From Gracilariopsis chorda (taxonomy: Eukaryota; Rhodophyta; Florideophyceae; Gracilariales; Gracilariaceae): a stretch of 64,000 nt of DNA. The position numbers were made by a program, and so were the translations under genes. The stretch's first letter is position 1; each line of letters opens with the position of its first letter. The stretch spans positions 62,001 to 126,000 of the forward strand of contig NBIV01000163.1 in assembly GCA_003194525.1 (NCBI GenBank), in the 5' to 3' direction. Positions 19,983 to 31,904 of the stretch are shown piece after piece. The notes below the pieces were generated by a model. That model saw only the letters and a list, made by a program, of their open reading frames with translations. It was not told the origin of the DNA and searched no databases.

Positions 19983-22900
19983 TGCTCGTTGTAGGTGGAT
20001 GTTTCGTTAGGTTTGCGTTTTTCTCAACTTGGCACAGCTTTGTTTCAGCTTGGTTCTGTATTACTGTGCAGGTTTGTCTCACTCGCTCTGACTGTACCCT
20101 TGTTTTGGTGGACGTGTAACTTGTCACAATGGCTGTGTGTCTGTTAGGTTTTGTCTCTTGTTGTTCAACTTGCGTATCGGTGCTTTGTCTTCTGCAGTAG
20201 TGTTAAAGCAAAAAGGTGGCTCGGAGTGTGCAACGGAGTCGTCGTAAAAAGTGCCGTCGGCAGCTATTGTTCTGTTTTTCGTGTGATATGAGAGTGCAGG
20301 ATGGTCAGAACTTATGGAAAGAGGATACTTTATATACATTCATATACGTACATTTACATACATTAAAAAGTTAGGTTTTGAAAAGTGTATTGGCTCGCCC
20401 CGTTGTTCTGGTGAACGCGGATCATGCGACTCTCTCGTACGCAGAATTATACGGTGGTGTATGTACAGATAGAAGGGTTTGTTCAAGTGCCTCGATACTA
20501 GCGCGAGATGAGCGGAATTTGTGGCGGAGATGCGGGATCTGGGCTCATGCTCCAAAGCTTACGGTTTGGGAGCAATGATAAAGTTGTGAAGTGCAGAGGA
20601 GGGATACATGTTCAATGAACGAGGCAACGGGTCAGATTGGTACCTTCCCGGGGGGCTGCGACCATGGCTGTACCTGTAAACAGGTGTCGGGATACCTGCA
20701 GCTGAGGCCACGGAATGACACTTTGGACGGATGCAGTTGTTGAGCGCTTGTACGCTTGTAACACTTGACGGCCACAATTGCCATGTGGACACTGTCCTGG
20801 CAATCATTCCTCTCCTTTGACAATAGATCTGTGGGGAGCGCAAAGTGGATTTAAATTATGGAAACGCACATGGCCCGGCAGGACACGTAGAACGAGGCGC
20901 CGGTTGCCACCACGCATTGTGATCCTTCGTCGCTCAAAATTTTTGCTCTGATCATCTCACTCATGGCAGCTGGAGTGCTTGTATCTTACCGTTGGTGGCG
21001 CGCTTCTGTTCGATTACAAGCTGTTACTACTAGGGGTACACAGATGTGGTTAAGAAAAACGTGTTACCCCGGGCACCATGTGCAACTTTCGGTCCAAGGC
21101 GTCATCAAGTTGCGTTTCGTGTTGCGAATTGCTGCTGACCACCCTCTATAAACAGCGCTGTTAACAATAATCATGCTTTCTGCTGGTACGCTTGTATAAT
21201 ACCCTTGTACTCCGCCGTTGGCTCAAACACTGTAGCATTAGCCATCGCTAACCCTTATCCTGTTTGTCCCTATAACCTTTTATCTTTCGCCAGCCAAACA
21301 AGTGCACACCTACCGGTACAGTCTCTGCACTCCCACCGTATTCGCAGAAGCGCTTCCATACCAGAGGTCCAACAATTCTTTGCATGCCTTTGTCCCGTGC
21401 GATTCGAAAACTTCTCACGCGCAGAGCGATACATAACTCATCACACCGAGCGATTAACACATCACTGCTTATAACAATGCTTTCCCATCCCACGCAAGAG
21501 AAGTAAAAGCTGCCAAACTCTTGCGCTGTAACATTAGATATGCCTTCCCGGATGTATCCGTTGTGGGATACATGTAGTACACACGCCAAACGCTCCACCT
21601 CTTTCAGTTGATGACCGCTTGAACGCTTCCAACACGAGCACCCATAACCGGAAAGCAAATGGAAATTATTCGCGCATACACTTCAGTGACGATGGTATTT
21701 GTTTGACCTCGGAGCAATACGTCTGCAGCCCAAAAACTTACATTTCCCGTATGGAAAGTGAATAGATCATGAACAAAATTGGTTCTACTCACAGTTTCAA
21801 GTCCCGACCCAGGTCACGATATCTCACCCATTGAAAAAAGCTCGAACAACGAAAGACGATGCGGAGATCCACAAATGCATTATCGATCAGCATGTCAGCA
21901 AACCGTACTTTCGTTGAAGCCTGATGCTCCGCCACAGCTAGACGACGGAGTAAGATCAGTGCTACCCGCTCGCACATGCATGTAGCCACGGCTGCAACGC
22001 TATTACAGTTTTGTTCAACCTTCTTCGCGTTGCTTTTCTCTTGTTCTCCCTTTGAAGCACTCGGATAGAATACACAACAACCGGATGCACCCTCGCCGAG
22101 GATGAGGCGTTTCCCTGCTCTATTATAGAAACACGTAGTCCATGAAGCTGTGACCACCTGTTTGAAATATGGTTTCGCGCTTCCGGAGCTATTGCTGGGT
22201 CCCACATCCACATATGCACGCAACATACTGACGTGACCAATGTAACCCTTAGGATCAGATGTATCGCGCCTGGAATCATAAATGCTTTGTTCCTGAGACA
22301 ACCTGATTCACAATTATCCAAACTCACAGCTCTTTGCTTTGTCTACGAAACAGGTCGTCCGCCTCAGCTCTGATTTTTTGTCAGCAAAACTTAGAATCGA
22401 AGAGAAAGTGCTAGCCACGAAGTCGGAATTCATTTGGCCAAAAACAGCGTTGGATCAAGTCTGACTCATGCAATCGCAAGCTCACCAACGAAAACGTGTT
22501 ATAGAGAAGAGGGAAAGAGATTATTGACAAGAAAGAGAGGATCAAGTACATCTTCATCGACGCATATGTAGTGTGCCCTTCTAGCAGCTCAGGAAAAGAG
22601 TTTCCGCGTGTAGAACGAGCTGCTCAGTTTTCACAAAGCTCTAGGTACTCAATGTGAGAACAGTTTTCGGAAAACTGAAGAAAGTGCTCGCTGATCACAA
22701 CACGATCGGATATCTGTCCCGAGACTGTCTTGCCTGCTGAATGTCGCGCGCTGAAGTAGATATTGCAGCCCGTCGGTCCTGTGCGCGGAAATTGCGGACA
22801 GTAGTAAACATCGATATTTCTTTATCGATAGTGTTGCGAGTTCGACCAGCCAGCCTCTTCTGACCCAGATCCATCGCAGAGAGACTGAACTTGCCACTCC

Positions 22901-25900
22901 CCCTCCCCGTAAATTATGACGAGTACAGTGCAGATAGGGGACAAAACCCAAACAACGGGAGGAAGCACCGCCACTTTTTGTAGCGTGGCCGCATGACCAT
23001 CCTTTTCTGCCTTACCTCCTTCGCCCTTTTCTTTTGTTCTGTTCTTCCTGCAGTCCTCCACACACGGCAGTGTGCGTATCCCACAGAGCACAAAAGCGAC
23101 TCATCTCCGTTAGAAGAAAGCCGTTACAAAAGAAAACGTGAAGCGGCATTCGAATTTAGAGAGGACTGACGGCTCTCATAGTTGCATCAATCTCAATGAA
23201 GAAAACTGTCATCCGCGGGAGTCAACGAGCAGTTTGCAATGAAGGCCGCAGGTCTGATAAATCATATGCAGCTAGAGAAGCTTGGTTGTGTCTGCCACTG
23301 AAGTTGCTTGAAATGTCACTTTTGGACAAATACCCTTCTAGGGAGAGTCGAAATTGGCGCGAGGGGAGGAAAAAACGATAGCATCCCAGATCACGGAGGT
23401 GCACCCTAGCCATCAAATTCTACCCATGTCACTCTTTGATTCCTGCTTGGGGTGGGTGCTTGGGTGACTAAAGCCTAATTCATTCAGATGGATGAGTGCC
23501 AGAGTAGTGGCGATTCTGCCATCTTCTGACAGCTCACCAGAGTACACCCTTCATATTCTGACGTTAATGTAAGCATTTCTATGACTGTCGTGTCGTCCTT
23601 CCTGACGCATGCCAAGCTTCTTTCATCTCTCGGGTTAAGCGTCTGGACCTGGATGGCCGCTTTTGTGAGAGGAGATCCCGAGATTGACATTTGGTGTGGC
23701 ACACTACTTGTGACAACCAGGGTAAGCATGGATTACTGCTCTCGTCGAGGCCGCTTTCGTTAACACCTCTCAATCACGTCAATAGTTATGAGAGCTTGTA
23801 ATCGTGTCTCTTGAGTTTGCAGTCGTGTCTCTTTGAGTTAAGTTTGATAGAACGTGATAGGTAGAGCGCTTCTTCATGCACAATGGTAAGGGTCATCACT
23901 GGGGTCATCTACCGTCCTTGAGCTGCCATGAGCCTCATCACTGCGGTGCCGAACATTGCAGAAAGATGTTTGCTTGATATTACAATACTAGACATCGCCT
24001 CCCAGCGCAACTGACTCGCGGTGGCATCTTCCGTGCACGTCTGGGCGGGCACAACGAGAAATTGGCTTTCGTTCTGGGCTTTCGGGATCGTAAAATTTCA
24101 AAGAGGAAACTGAGGCATTCACGAAGGACAATTCTATGAGGGTACATGGGCCCGCCCGCCTGCGAGTGCAATCGCTGAGCCACCGTGATTCCATCCAAGC
24201 AGTGCTAGAAAGACAAATTGCCGAAACACCATGTAAAGCAAACGGTGGAATGCCGCCGTGACATGAGCGGGGCCGAAACTTGGTGCGTTTTCCTTCCTCA
24301 ATTACCCTCGTTTCATTGATTCAGCGGTCCGTCCCCAACTGAAGGCCAACTCTCGCAAAGAAATGACAAGCAACATCAAACCTGTTGCCGTAGACCACCG
24401 CTGTGGAACTGCCTCATACCAGCCCGGTTCCACGCGAGTCTACGGCCGGTACAACTTGTAATCGCTTCTCTTCCCTTCAATACCTCACACAACAGCCAAT
24501 CTCTGACCACCCCTTCGTTCGCAGCCGAAGGTTTTGGCGCTCATATGTAATGACTGGAGTCCTGACCTTGGTTTATTCAGAGTGGAACAGTTCCAATACG
24601 ATTCTAGACCAGTCCATGCTACATTTGGTTCGCTTCAATCCGTTGGCGCTCATGGACTCCTGCTCCGATTTCCATCATGTGAGACGCCCCGGCCTCGTTT
24701 CAAAGTTTGACAAAGGTCTCGTTACTGCGCCGTGATGTTCCTACATGTACACGATCATCTTCTTTGCGTACCTTTGCGTCTTACAGCGGAATGCTAGCGT
24801 TTCACCTCTGGTACCAGTTGGCAGAGCTCCAACGCCCCCAGCACATCAAGTAGACTATCTAAACTACAAGGCCGTAGTTATCCATCATTATCTTTGATGT
24901 CTCGCGCACCGTTTTGTCACTCAAACAAAGGCGTACTTAACCTAGATATCGATACTCTGACAGGAAACCACTACACGTAGTTTTCGTGCAATTCGTTAGG
25001 TTTTGGACGTTTAGATATCATTCTCCTAGCAACGTATTGTGGGCTTGCCATATCATATCATACTTGCCTCGTCGGGCCCGTCCAGTATCCTTCAGTAACG
25101 CGTTTCGTCCTTCACTGTCTGATTCTCTGTCGAAGAGCTGTGAATTCGCGGGCCGCAGCTCTGTGGATGAGTGGTGGAGGCAGCCTACTTTCCTGTACGT
25201 GTTTTCATTGCTTGTTGGCTGATGAATGGAGTAGCTCTGTGGCTTAGCGGGAGCACTTAACCCTCAGGAACTATATTGCTGACGCGGGCCTAGTCGTTCG
25301 GGGGCCGTATTCAAAGCAGCGGGCAATACGGCAATGTTCAGCTGCGAGGTTCCCTTTCAAAAGAAGGGGCAATGCAAAGTTGTCAAGCCGTGGCTACTCT
25401 GACCGTTGCAGAAGGTGACAATCAGCAAACTGCGCTTTGGTATGGTGTACGGCAGAAGAGCTTGCGTACGTACCCATGGATGGAAACAATCTGATGGGGA
25501 GGGGATTGCTTTTCCACAGGGCGATCGCAATCGCGATCGCAGTCTTTTTCTGTATTATGCAATCCGGGTTGCAACTCTACTTTGAAAGCAATCCGATTGC
25601 AATCCGCATTCTTGGATGCAATCTTGAGAGCAATCATGATGTTTATCCGGACGTGCTTTCTTTCTCAAGACTGCACATGGCTTGCGATGCAAGCCTGTTC
25701 GTACCCAAGTACGTACGCGAAACGTTCAGCTCAATAAGACACGAGTATTGGTCACACCAGAATTTGTAGCGAACCAGGGGCAAAACTGTTTGACATACGT
25801 GCCATATGGCAGGACCAAAGTTTTACGTATAGGGAAACAGAAAGAAACGCCAAAGTTAATACGAACCGGTGCGGTAGGCAGATACACACACGCGATCATG

Positions 25901-26103
25901 AGAAAAGCAAGTGGGTACAGTACAGAGCGGGTACATTCGTACCCATCGTACATGAGATCGGAGGAGCGGTTAACGTATGCGAGTAGCAAACTCGCGACAG
26001 ACTCTGCGAACGTTTTAATACTATGGCGCATGACGACGTGGATACGGTTAATGGTAGTGAACAGTGAGTGTGGTATAAAACAGTAGGCGCAGCATGCGCG
26101 GTG
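19983..26103. other. Gene-poor region, no gene recognised
   Basis: This is 6.1 kb of AT-richer DNA between the CPEPEP gene and the bZIP-like gene. Open frames are short and show no domain. It contains the second copy of the GATTGC-rich repeat (25480-25690). Two tRNA A-box-like words occur, at 24172-24182 on the minus strand and 25240-25250 on the plus strand, neither leading to a foldable tRNA. Confidence 0.55.
25480..25690 (+). repeat. GATTGC-rich dispersed repeat, copy 2
   Basis: This copy shares ordered landmarks and orientation with 7377-7590, including tactttgaaagcaatccgat and tgcaatcttgag. Divergence from copy 1 suggests an old family. Related word clusters without clear full-length alignment occur at 5510-5650, 6772-6862 and 7893-8000. 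Confidence 0.7.
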
Positions 26104-27099
26104 TCACCCCGCTACGGTGAACTGATTACTTGGATTATATGCTGCCAGTTGTGAGGATTCGGTAGTCAAGGACTGCATCACAGGCGGATCAAAGAGTGTC
26201 TTTGAGTCATCCGAGGCGTCCCCGTCTTCGAATGACGAAGAACAGCAGACCACATCGGGTTTGAGTACGCGTTCCACTTCCGATATATCGATGCGTGGGG
26301 CTCGGGCGGCGGCGGCAGTGGTATTGACGGCTATCGGCGCTGTGTGCATCTGCTCCGTGTGCTGATGAGAGTCGGGCTTGAGTATTAGTGTGTCGGTATG
26401 AGCTTCCAACTGTTGCAGCGGTTCAAGCGACACACATGCAGATTGAGCTGTTGGCTGAATGTGCTGCGCGCCGCTGTGTGGTACGAATGATGGGTTATGA
26501 AGCGCGTGGGCACTGTGCGGCGGAGGCGAATACGTTGTGGAAAAAGCGCTGGCCCACAAAGTTCGTTGGTCGTGAAGTTCCGCGAGGAGAATATGGTTCT
26601 CGATGCTTTTCTTCTCCAACAGCGAACTGAGGCGACGGAGCTCTGAGGCCAGCACCAAGCTGTCGGAGCTGTTTTCGCGCAGCTGTGTGAACAGCTCGTC
26701 CAGAATGAACTGTTTCTTGGCGCGGGACGCCTCTGCAGAGGCGATGTTAGTGGTCTTGCGAATGGTGACGTCGTCCAAGACGGCGGAGCGCGCCGATTTG
26801 CGCGCCCTGTGCAGCAGCGCTTGTCGACGGTGTTGTTTGATGGAGGCGTACTTCTGATCTCCGAGGGCGCGGACGTAGGTCTGAATGTCGACGCCGCGGT
26901 GGCGCTCTATGCGAGTGAGGGCGTCGACGGCGGCGGGGGCGATCATTGTTGGGGGCGGGAGCGCAACTGGTGGATGGATGGGATGCGGCTGGGCGTTGGG
27001 GGGAAAAGGAGGCTGTTGGGGCGGCGAATGGTGGGAGGGGTGGGAAGTATAGGAGGAGGAGTTGTTGACAGCGGCGAAAAGTGGATGTGTAGGGTGCAT
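26104..27099 (-). CDS. bZIP-like transcription factor (331 aa)
   Basis: This is a putative DNA-binding dimer. The N-terminal 60 residues are Pro/His-rich. A basic stretch at about 85-130 (KQHRRQALLHRARKSAR, then RKTTNIASAEASRAKKQ) contains the bZIP signature N-x7-R as NIASAEASR (118-126). An amphipathic helix with heptad-like Leu/Ile follows to about residue 175 (LDELFTQLRENSSDS, LRRLSSLLEKKSIENHILLA). The region just before the Asn is less basic than usual, so this is a divergent member. The C-terminal half is Ser/Thr/Pro-rich, ending with an acidic SSSFEDGDASDDS stretch that could act as an activation segment. It is a single exon from ATG 27099, and its coding-strand leader is C-rich (G16 on the + strand at 27161-27176). 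Confidence 0.68.
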   Translation of the reverse strand: MHPTHPLFAAVNNSSSYTSHPSHHSPPQQPPFPPNAQPHPIHPPVALPPPTMIAPAAVDALTRIERHRGVDIQTYVRALGDQKYASIKQHRRQALLHRARKSARSAVLDDVTIRKTTNIASAEASRAKKQFILDELFTQLRENSSDSLVLASELRRLSSLLEKKSIENHILLAELHDQRTLWASAFSTTYSPPPHSAHALHNPSFVPHSGAQHIQPTAQSACVSLEPLQQLEAHTDTLILKPDSHQHTEQMHTAPIAVNTTAAAARAPRIDISEVERVLKPDVVCCSSSFEDGDASDDSKTLFDPPVMQSLTTESSQLAAYNPSNQFTVAG

Positions 27100-28145
27100 G
27101 GTGAAGGAGGTGGTGGGGGGGTGGTGGGTGGTGGGGATGGCGGTGGATGAATGGGAGCGCGGGGGGGGGGGGGGGGCTATAAGAGGGCGTGGAGTGCGAA
27201 GTGCGGAAGGGCGCGCAGCGCTTCAGCAGCTGGCGGCTGTGACGCGAGCGCGTGACGGGCATGTCGCAAGCGCGCGCACTTGTCAACAGCACGTGCTGAA
27301 CGTTTTGTGCGCCCGTGTGCGCGGCGCTGTGGGCGCGCGCATTTGCCGCCTTACAGTGGGGCGCTGTCAGCGCGGCGCTGGCTGCGGTGGAACGGCGCCG
27401 AGCCGGTGCGTGGCGGGAGAGCTGGGGGGTGGGCGCGTGCGCGGTGATCCGCCCTTGTGCCTTTGCGCCAGAGAAAGGTTTACTTGGCTCGGACTGTCGC
27501 TTTGAGCCGCTCCGACAGGCTCCAACAGCGACGCCATTGGCGGTGGTGGGCTGTGTTTGAGAGCGCGCCGCGTTCCATGTGCGCGCGCCTCGCGAAGGTG
27601 GGCGGCGTGAAGGGGGCGGGTTCGACTGTGAAGTGATGCGCTGTCGTTGCGCGGTTTGCTGTGGAGGCTGTCACGATGGACGGTAACAGTTGTGCGCCAC
27701 GGTTTGTTCACATGCGGCGGTTGTTGGTCAAGCAGGTTGCGGCGCAGAGTGGACGTTCCGTCCGTGTTTGTTGTGCAAGTCCAAGGCGCAAACAACAAGC
27801 ATGGAGGTGGGCGACGTGACACGTGGCGCGCCAACTCGCCGGCGGCGCTTAATTGACCCGACGCCCGACAAATTAGGGCGCCGCGGGAGACGTCTCGTCA
27901 GCGCTGCTGCCGCTGAGAGCTGAAACGGCGGAGAGTAGAGTTATCCAAAACAGAGCTGCACGCGCGCTTAGAAAGCGCCCCGCCTGTGCTGACGCGCGCC
28001 CCACGCCCCGCTACATAACGTTGCGTGCGCACTGTCATATCCAAAACCACCACGCCACCAAGTCCAGTGTGAGAGCCATGGCAGTGACCCCCCGCGCACA
28101 CACTGCCGCCACGACGAATGCATCACTGAATAGACGTCCGCCGTC
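27100..28145. promoter_or_regulatory. Divergent promoter region between bZIP-like and receptor-like genes
   Basis: This is about 1 kb of GC-rich DNA with a G16 run at 27161-27176 and G-rich sequence immediately upstream of the bZIP-like start (C/T-rich on its coding strand). Many short frames exist on both strands because of high GC, and none has recognisable content. It presumably drives both flanking genes. Confidence 0.45.
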
Positions 28146-29752
28146 ATGGCCGTTTCCCGCTCGCTATACCTCCGCCGTCTCCCCCTGTTCCGCCTCCTGC
28201 CCCTCCTGCTGCTGCTCTCCCACCTCCCCCCCCTAGTGCTCGCCTTCAACGAACTGCGCGGCACCACGCTTCGCGGCTGCGTGCTGCTCGAGAACCCCTA
28301 CGTCAAGCTGTACAACCGCCGCAACATCGGCTACTCCGGCATCGCCATCGACTATTTGCAGCGACTCAAGCACTACCTGGACTTCACCCTGTCGCTCTCC
28401 TTGTGGAACGACACATGGTCTGCCTTCATTGATCACATGGCGCACTGCACCAATGCTTCGTGTCAATGCGATCTTGGCGTCGGCTCATTCACAATGACCA
28501 ATGAACGCGCCGCGCGCATCCAGTTTGTGTGGCCCTTCAGCAACGAGGCTCACCAGATGGTTTCAACACGCTCAGACCTGTTGCTGGACCACTCCGAAAG
28601 TCGCTGGTTTGTGTTTCGCACCTTTTCGCTCGACGTCTGGATTCTGGTTGCCGCCTGCCTCGTCCTACACGCCGTGGGAACCTACTTCTTCGGCACCTTT
28701 CGGGAAAGCGCACCCGCCCCGCCATCACCCCCGCTCTTAGCTTCGCACCGCTCCGCCTCCGCCGCCTCATCCCCCCCTCCTCCTCCTCCGCCATCGCGCT
28801 CAGGCACGTCAAGCGTTTCCCCGCCGCCATGATGCACTCGTACGCGCATCTCATCGGCCAGCCCATCATCGACAGTCCCCACAGCACGCCGTCGTTTCAT
28901 CGCTCGGCGTGGATCGTGCTGGGAATGACTACCGGCCTGTTTCTGCTCACGCTGTACCAGGCCAGCTTGACAGTGCTGCTGTTTGAGAGCAAGAAGGTAT
29001 CGCCGTTTCGACAACTGCAGGATATCATCGACTGTAACATCAATCCGCGTCGGGTGGCTATGCTCAACGGCGGCGCGTCGCAGGACTTTTGGAACAAGAT
29101 TGTCAACACGGAGGAGAACAGGCGCAAGTGCGGCTGGTCCCGTGCGGACCACGTGGGCATGACGGTCAGGGACTTGGAACAAGGCTTTCGCTACCTGCAA
29201 CAGCGAAAGGCCGACTACTTGTTCTCGCTGCGCGGCAGCGTGTTGTACCGCGCCACACGAAACTGCCGCGACTTTGTGCCGGTTGGGGAGCCGTTCTTCT
29301 CGACGTCTGTCGGGTTCGTGCTGGCGCCGAACGGCAACAAGACGGTGCAAAAATGGCTTGACAGCACGACCAGGTTCCTCCGTGAGGAGGATCCGTTCGA
29401 CACAGCGGACGTTCTGGCGCGGCGCAATGAGTGTGAAGACGAGATTGATGCGACGATAACGTCGGAGAAGCTGGCTGCGTTCAGCATTATGTACGTGGCA
29501 TCGTGGCTGTTTCTGGTTGTGTACCGAGTGGTGTTTCTGTGGAGAAGGGGGAAGCGCAACGTACGACAACAGCGACAACGGCAACGAGAAGCGGTTGTGG
29601 CCAAGTTTTCGCAGAGTGAAATGGTGGAGGATGCCAGTGAACTCAGCTTGCAGTGTATCACTACGACGGACTCGCGACGGGCGGATGAGGAGGTGGCGGC
29701 TGCGGCTGCGGCTGCGGCTGCGGCTGCGGCTGCGGCTCAGCGCCTGTCGTGA
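28146..29752 (+). CDS. Ionotropic-glutamate-receptor-like ligand-gated channel (one unresolved frame change)
   Basis: This is a putative ligand-gated cation channel subunit. It has a signal peptide (LLPLLLLLSHLPPLVLAF), then an S1 ligand-binding lobe (IGYSGIAIDYLQRL; CDLGVGSFTMTNERAARIQF; VWPFSNE). M1 is LDVWILVAACLVLHAVGTYF. The M3-like LGMTTGLFLLTLYQASLTVL follows, then an S2 lobe with VAMLNGGASQDFW and VGEPFFSTSVGFVLAPNGN, and M4 as SIMYVASWLFLVVYRVVFLW, with a basic tail. The large N-terminal domain of animal receptors is absent. S1-M1 and M3-S2-M4 lie in different frames; the switch falls between about 28690 and 28815, in Pro/Ser-rich sequence with C runs, and I found no convincing GT-AG pair. 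A sequence error, an unusual intron or a real lesion are all open. The C-terminus ends in a poly-Ala run from a (GCTGCG)n tract. Confidence 0.72.
29697..29738 (+). repeat. Hexanucleotide (GGCTGC)n microsatellite coding poly-Ala
   Basis: About seven copies of a GCTGCG-type hexamer form the 3' coding end of the receptor-like gene and encode an alanine run just before the stop. Confidence 0.85.
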
Positions 29753-31904
29753 GGCTGCGGGGGTTGGCGCGCGCCGCTGTGGCGCAGTGCCTCCTTTCCT
29801 CGCGCAACCCAATTTTGAAGCTTACTCTTGTTTTCGTGTTTTTTCGGGCCCGCTCTAAAGTTTTGGAGTCTAAACGGGTGAACCGCTGCGTAACTTACAC
29901 ATTTCTGTGCGTCTTCTGAGGCAATGTTTTCGGCCGAGCACGTTACGTTGGCCCCGCGCGCGCTGCGTAATTCGCGCCGTGCCCCTTTCTCACGCTCACA
30001 AGCTGCGCTGCTGCTGCGCGCGCGATGCACCCTCTCCCGTTTGTCCCGCTGCGAATGCCAAACTGCCAGCCGTTGCCTTCGTCTGGCGCTGTTTCGCGTC
30101 AGTGCGCACCTCCAGTGGCCAACTTGGCTGGCGCAGCACATAATGTACGCCTAAGTTACTCCCCCACCGCTCTTGTTGCTAGCGCTCACAATTTGGGCGG
30201 CCTGCACCTGTGCAAGACGCATGTTCAACAACGCACACTGTATGGCGCTCTGCAACGCTCACCCACCACAATTCATCATGTCCAGTTCAAAATGCAATCA
30301 AAATACCAACGGCACAACTTCCAGCCTGCCATGCACTCCGCCCAACCTGCGATTGTGCCTTTGGCAACTTGCTACCCGTAGAAACAAACCTCCCATCGTC
30401 TATTCTACAAGTCCTCATATCTGGAAACCCGCTCAGCAACCCAGCTCCAACGCGTTTTTCATCTTCAGCGTCAACGAGTCGCAAGTACGACGACGCCACA
30501 TGTCCGGCAGAGTACCCTCGCATGTTGTACAGGTTGCCATACAATCATCCGCGTTCAGCAAATCAGATACAACAGTGGCCGCATATTGCCGAGATCGCAG
30601 CAACAACCAGTGAGAAGAAAGCGTAATCCGCTCGTCACGAGACCACCAACTCTAGCATCTCGTCACAGTAAATAGACAAGCTGTCAACGCCCCACAAACC
30701 TTCACGTGGTTCACCTTGTTGCACTCGATTAGCCAGTGACGTGTTTCACAAAAACATGACATCAGCAGCCTGTAAACGCGCCTGCTTTCTAAACGCTGCT
30801 CACTAATCAAACCACTGAGCTAGAACGCCAAAGCGCTTTCTAGACCCGCAATCCCCACAATCGTTTTAAGCGGTTAGGACCGCTACCCTTGGTAAGGGTT
30901 AGCGGCTAACCCTCTACCTCTCGTCCGCAGTCTTGCCTGTCAAAGCGCCATGCACAACCATAAAGGGTTAGCGGTCAGAAGGGCTTTACTTGAGACGAAT
31001 TTTTTGCCAAAAAGGTGGCTGAAGATGAGAAAAACCTGTTTCTCTTTTTTGTAATTAGACAAATTTTGGTTTTGTAAAAATTTGACTTCTAGTACAGATC
31101 CAAATCAAGGCAGATAACAGGGTATGTCTATCAACATGTCAATTGCAGGAGCTTGGGGTTTTGGGAGTGCCAAAAACGCCAAAAATGTACCCTTCTTAGC
31201 TTCAATAAAGTGGCTGCAAGCTTGGAATGCGAAGTACTCAAGGGTAAAAGCTTTTGCGTCTTTCGTTTAGAAAAACCCCAAAGAAGCGTTTTAGTTTTGG
31301 TTAACGTTTATTGTGTAGCTGTTGGCTTTTTTTTTTCCAATTCGTGCACCAAACGCGTTTGGCATTGCATTGCGTTAAAGAAAGCAAGAACGTCCGTTAT
31401 CTTAACACTGCCGCAACTCCTAAGTTAGTTTTGCCATAGTTTGCACTACTGCGGTTTATACTAACAAGATTCAGTGCCACTATGCCAAAACAGAACACAA
31501 GTTTCAAGAGACGATAACAAGTCCAAGCTTTTTCTTTGTTTCAATTTAAGCCCTTCTTTGTCTACCATCGGTGAACGAGATACCAAAAGCTGTGCAAAAT
31601 TTTACATTTTTTAATGTCTTGAATGTGTTCCAAGTTAAGCCCTTCTGACCGCTAAACGCTCACAGCCAGCGGTGCACTAAAATGCCTACTCAGCACCTTA
31701 ACCCTGTGCCCCGCGCATCACCAACGCCACCGAAGCGAGACCCCACCACGGTCCCGCGCCTAACTCATCATCACCTTTCCAAACTGCAGCTCAAAAGCTT
31801 TGCAAAGGTACCGTATTAACCCCTGGCTTGTGTCACACAAGTGCACCGTCAGCTTGCTCTACATGCGTTTACTAGTAAACTGACTAACAACAATCGCTTC
31901 CACT
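29753..31904. other. Intergenic region with a MITE-like element
   Basis: No gene is recognised. It contains hairpins at 30869-30884 and 30896-30912 and the inverted-repeat element described separately at 30968-31655. The word ttagcgg recurs in both. The last 250 bp form the 3' flank of the AspRS gene. Confidence 0.55.
30968..31655. mobile_element. MITE-like non-autonomous DNA element with 25-bp terminal inverted repeats
   Basis: The left end starts ttagcggtcagaagggctt (30968-30986), and the reverse complement of 31637-31655 is identical over those 19 bp. Extending inward to 25 bp gives 24 matches. The interior (688 bp in total) is AT-rich and non-coding. Length, long terminal inverted repeats and lack of genes fit a MITE. 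No clear target-site duplication is visible, so the superfamily is not assigned. Related ttagcgg words lie just to the left (30896-30912). Confidence 0.55.

Noticed and set aside
20378-25222. Many frames of 60-170 codons in the gene-poor region
   Set aside because: They are random-looking, without domains or consistent composition, in AT-rich DNA carrying old repeats.
25231-25320. Possible tRNA gene
   Set aside because: There is a good A box but the B box lacks the invariant A, and acceptor-stem halves do not pair. It is listed only as a weak SINE hint.
28682-29812. 376-codon minus-strand frame opposite the receptor-like gene
   Set aside because: It is Arg/His-rich and antisense to a recognised coding region, so it is explained by high GC.
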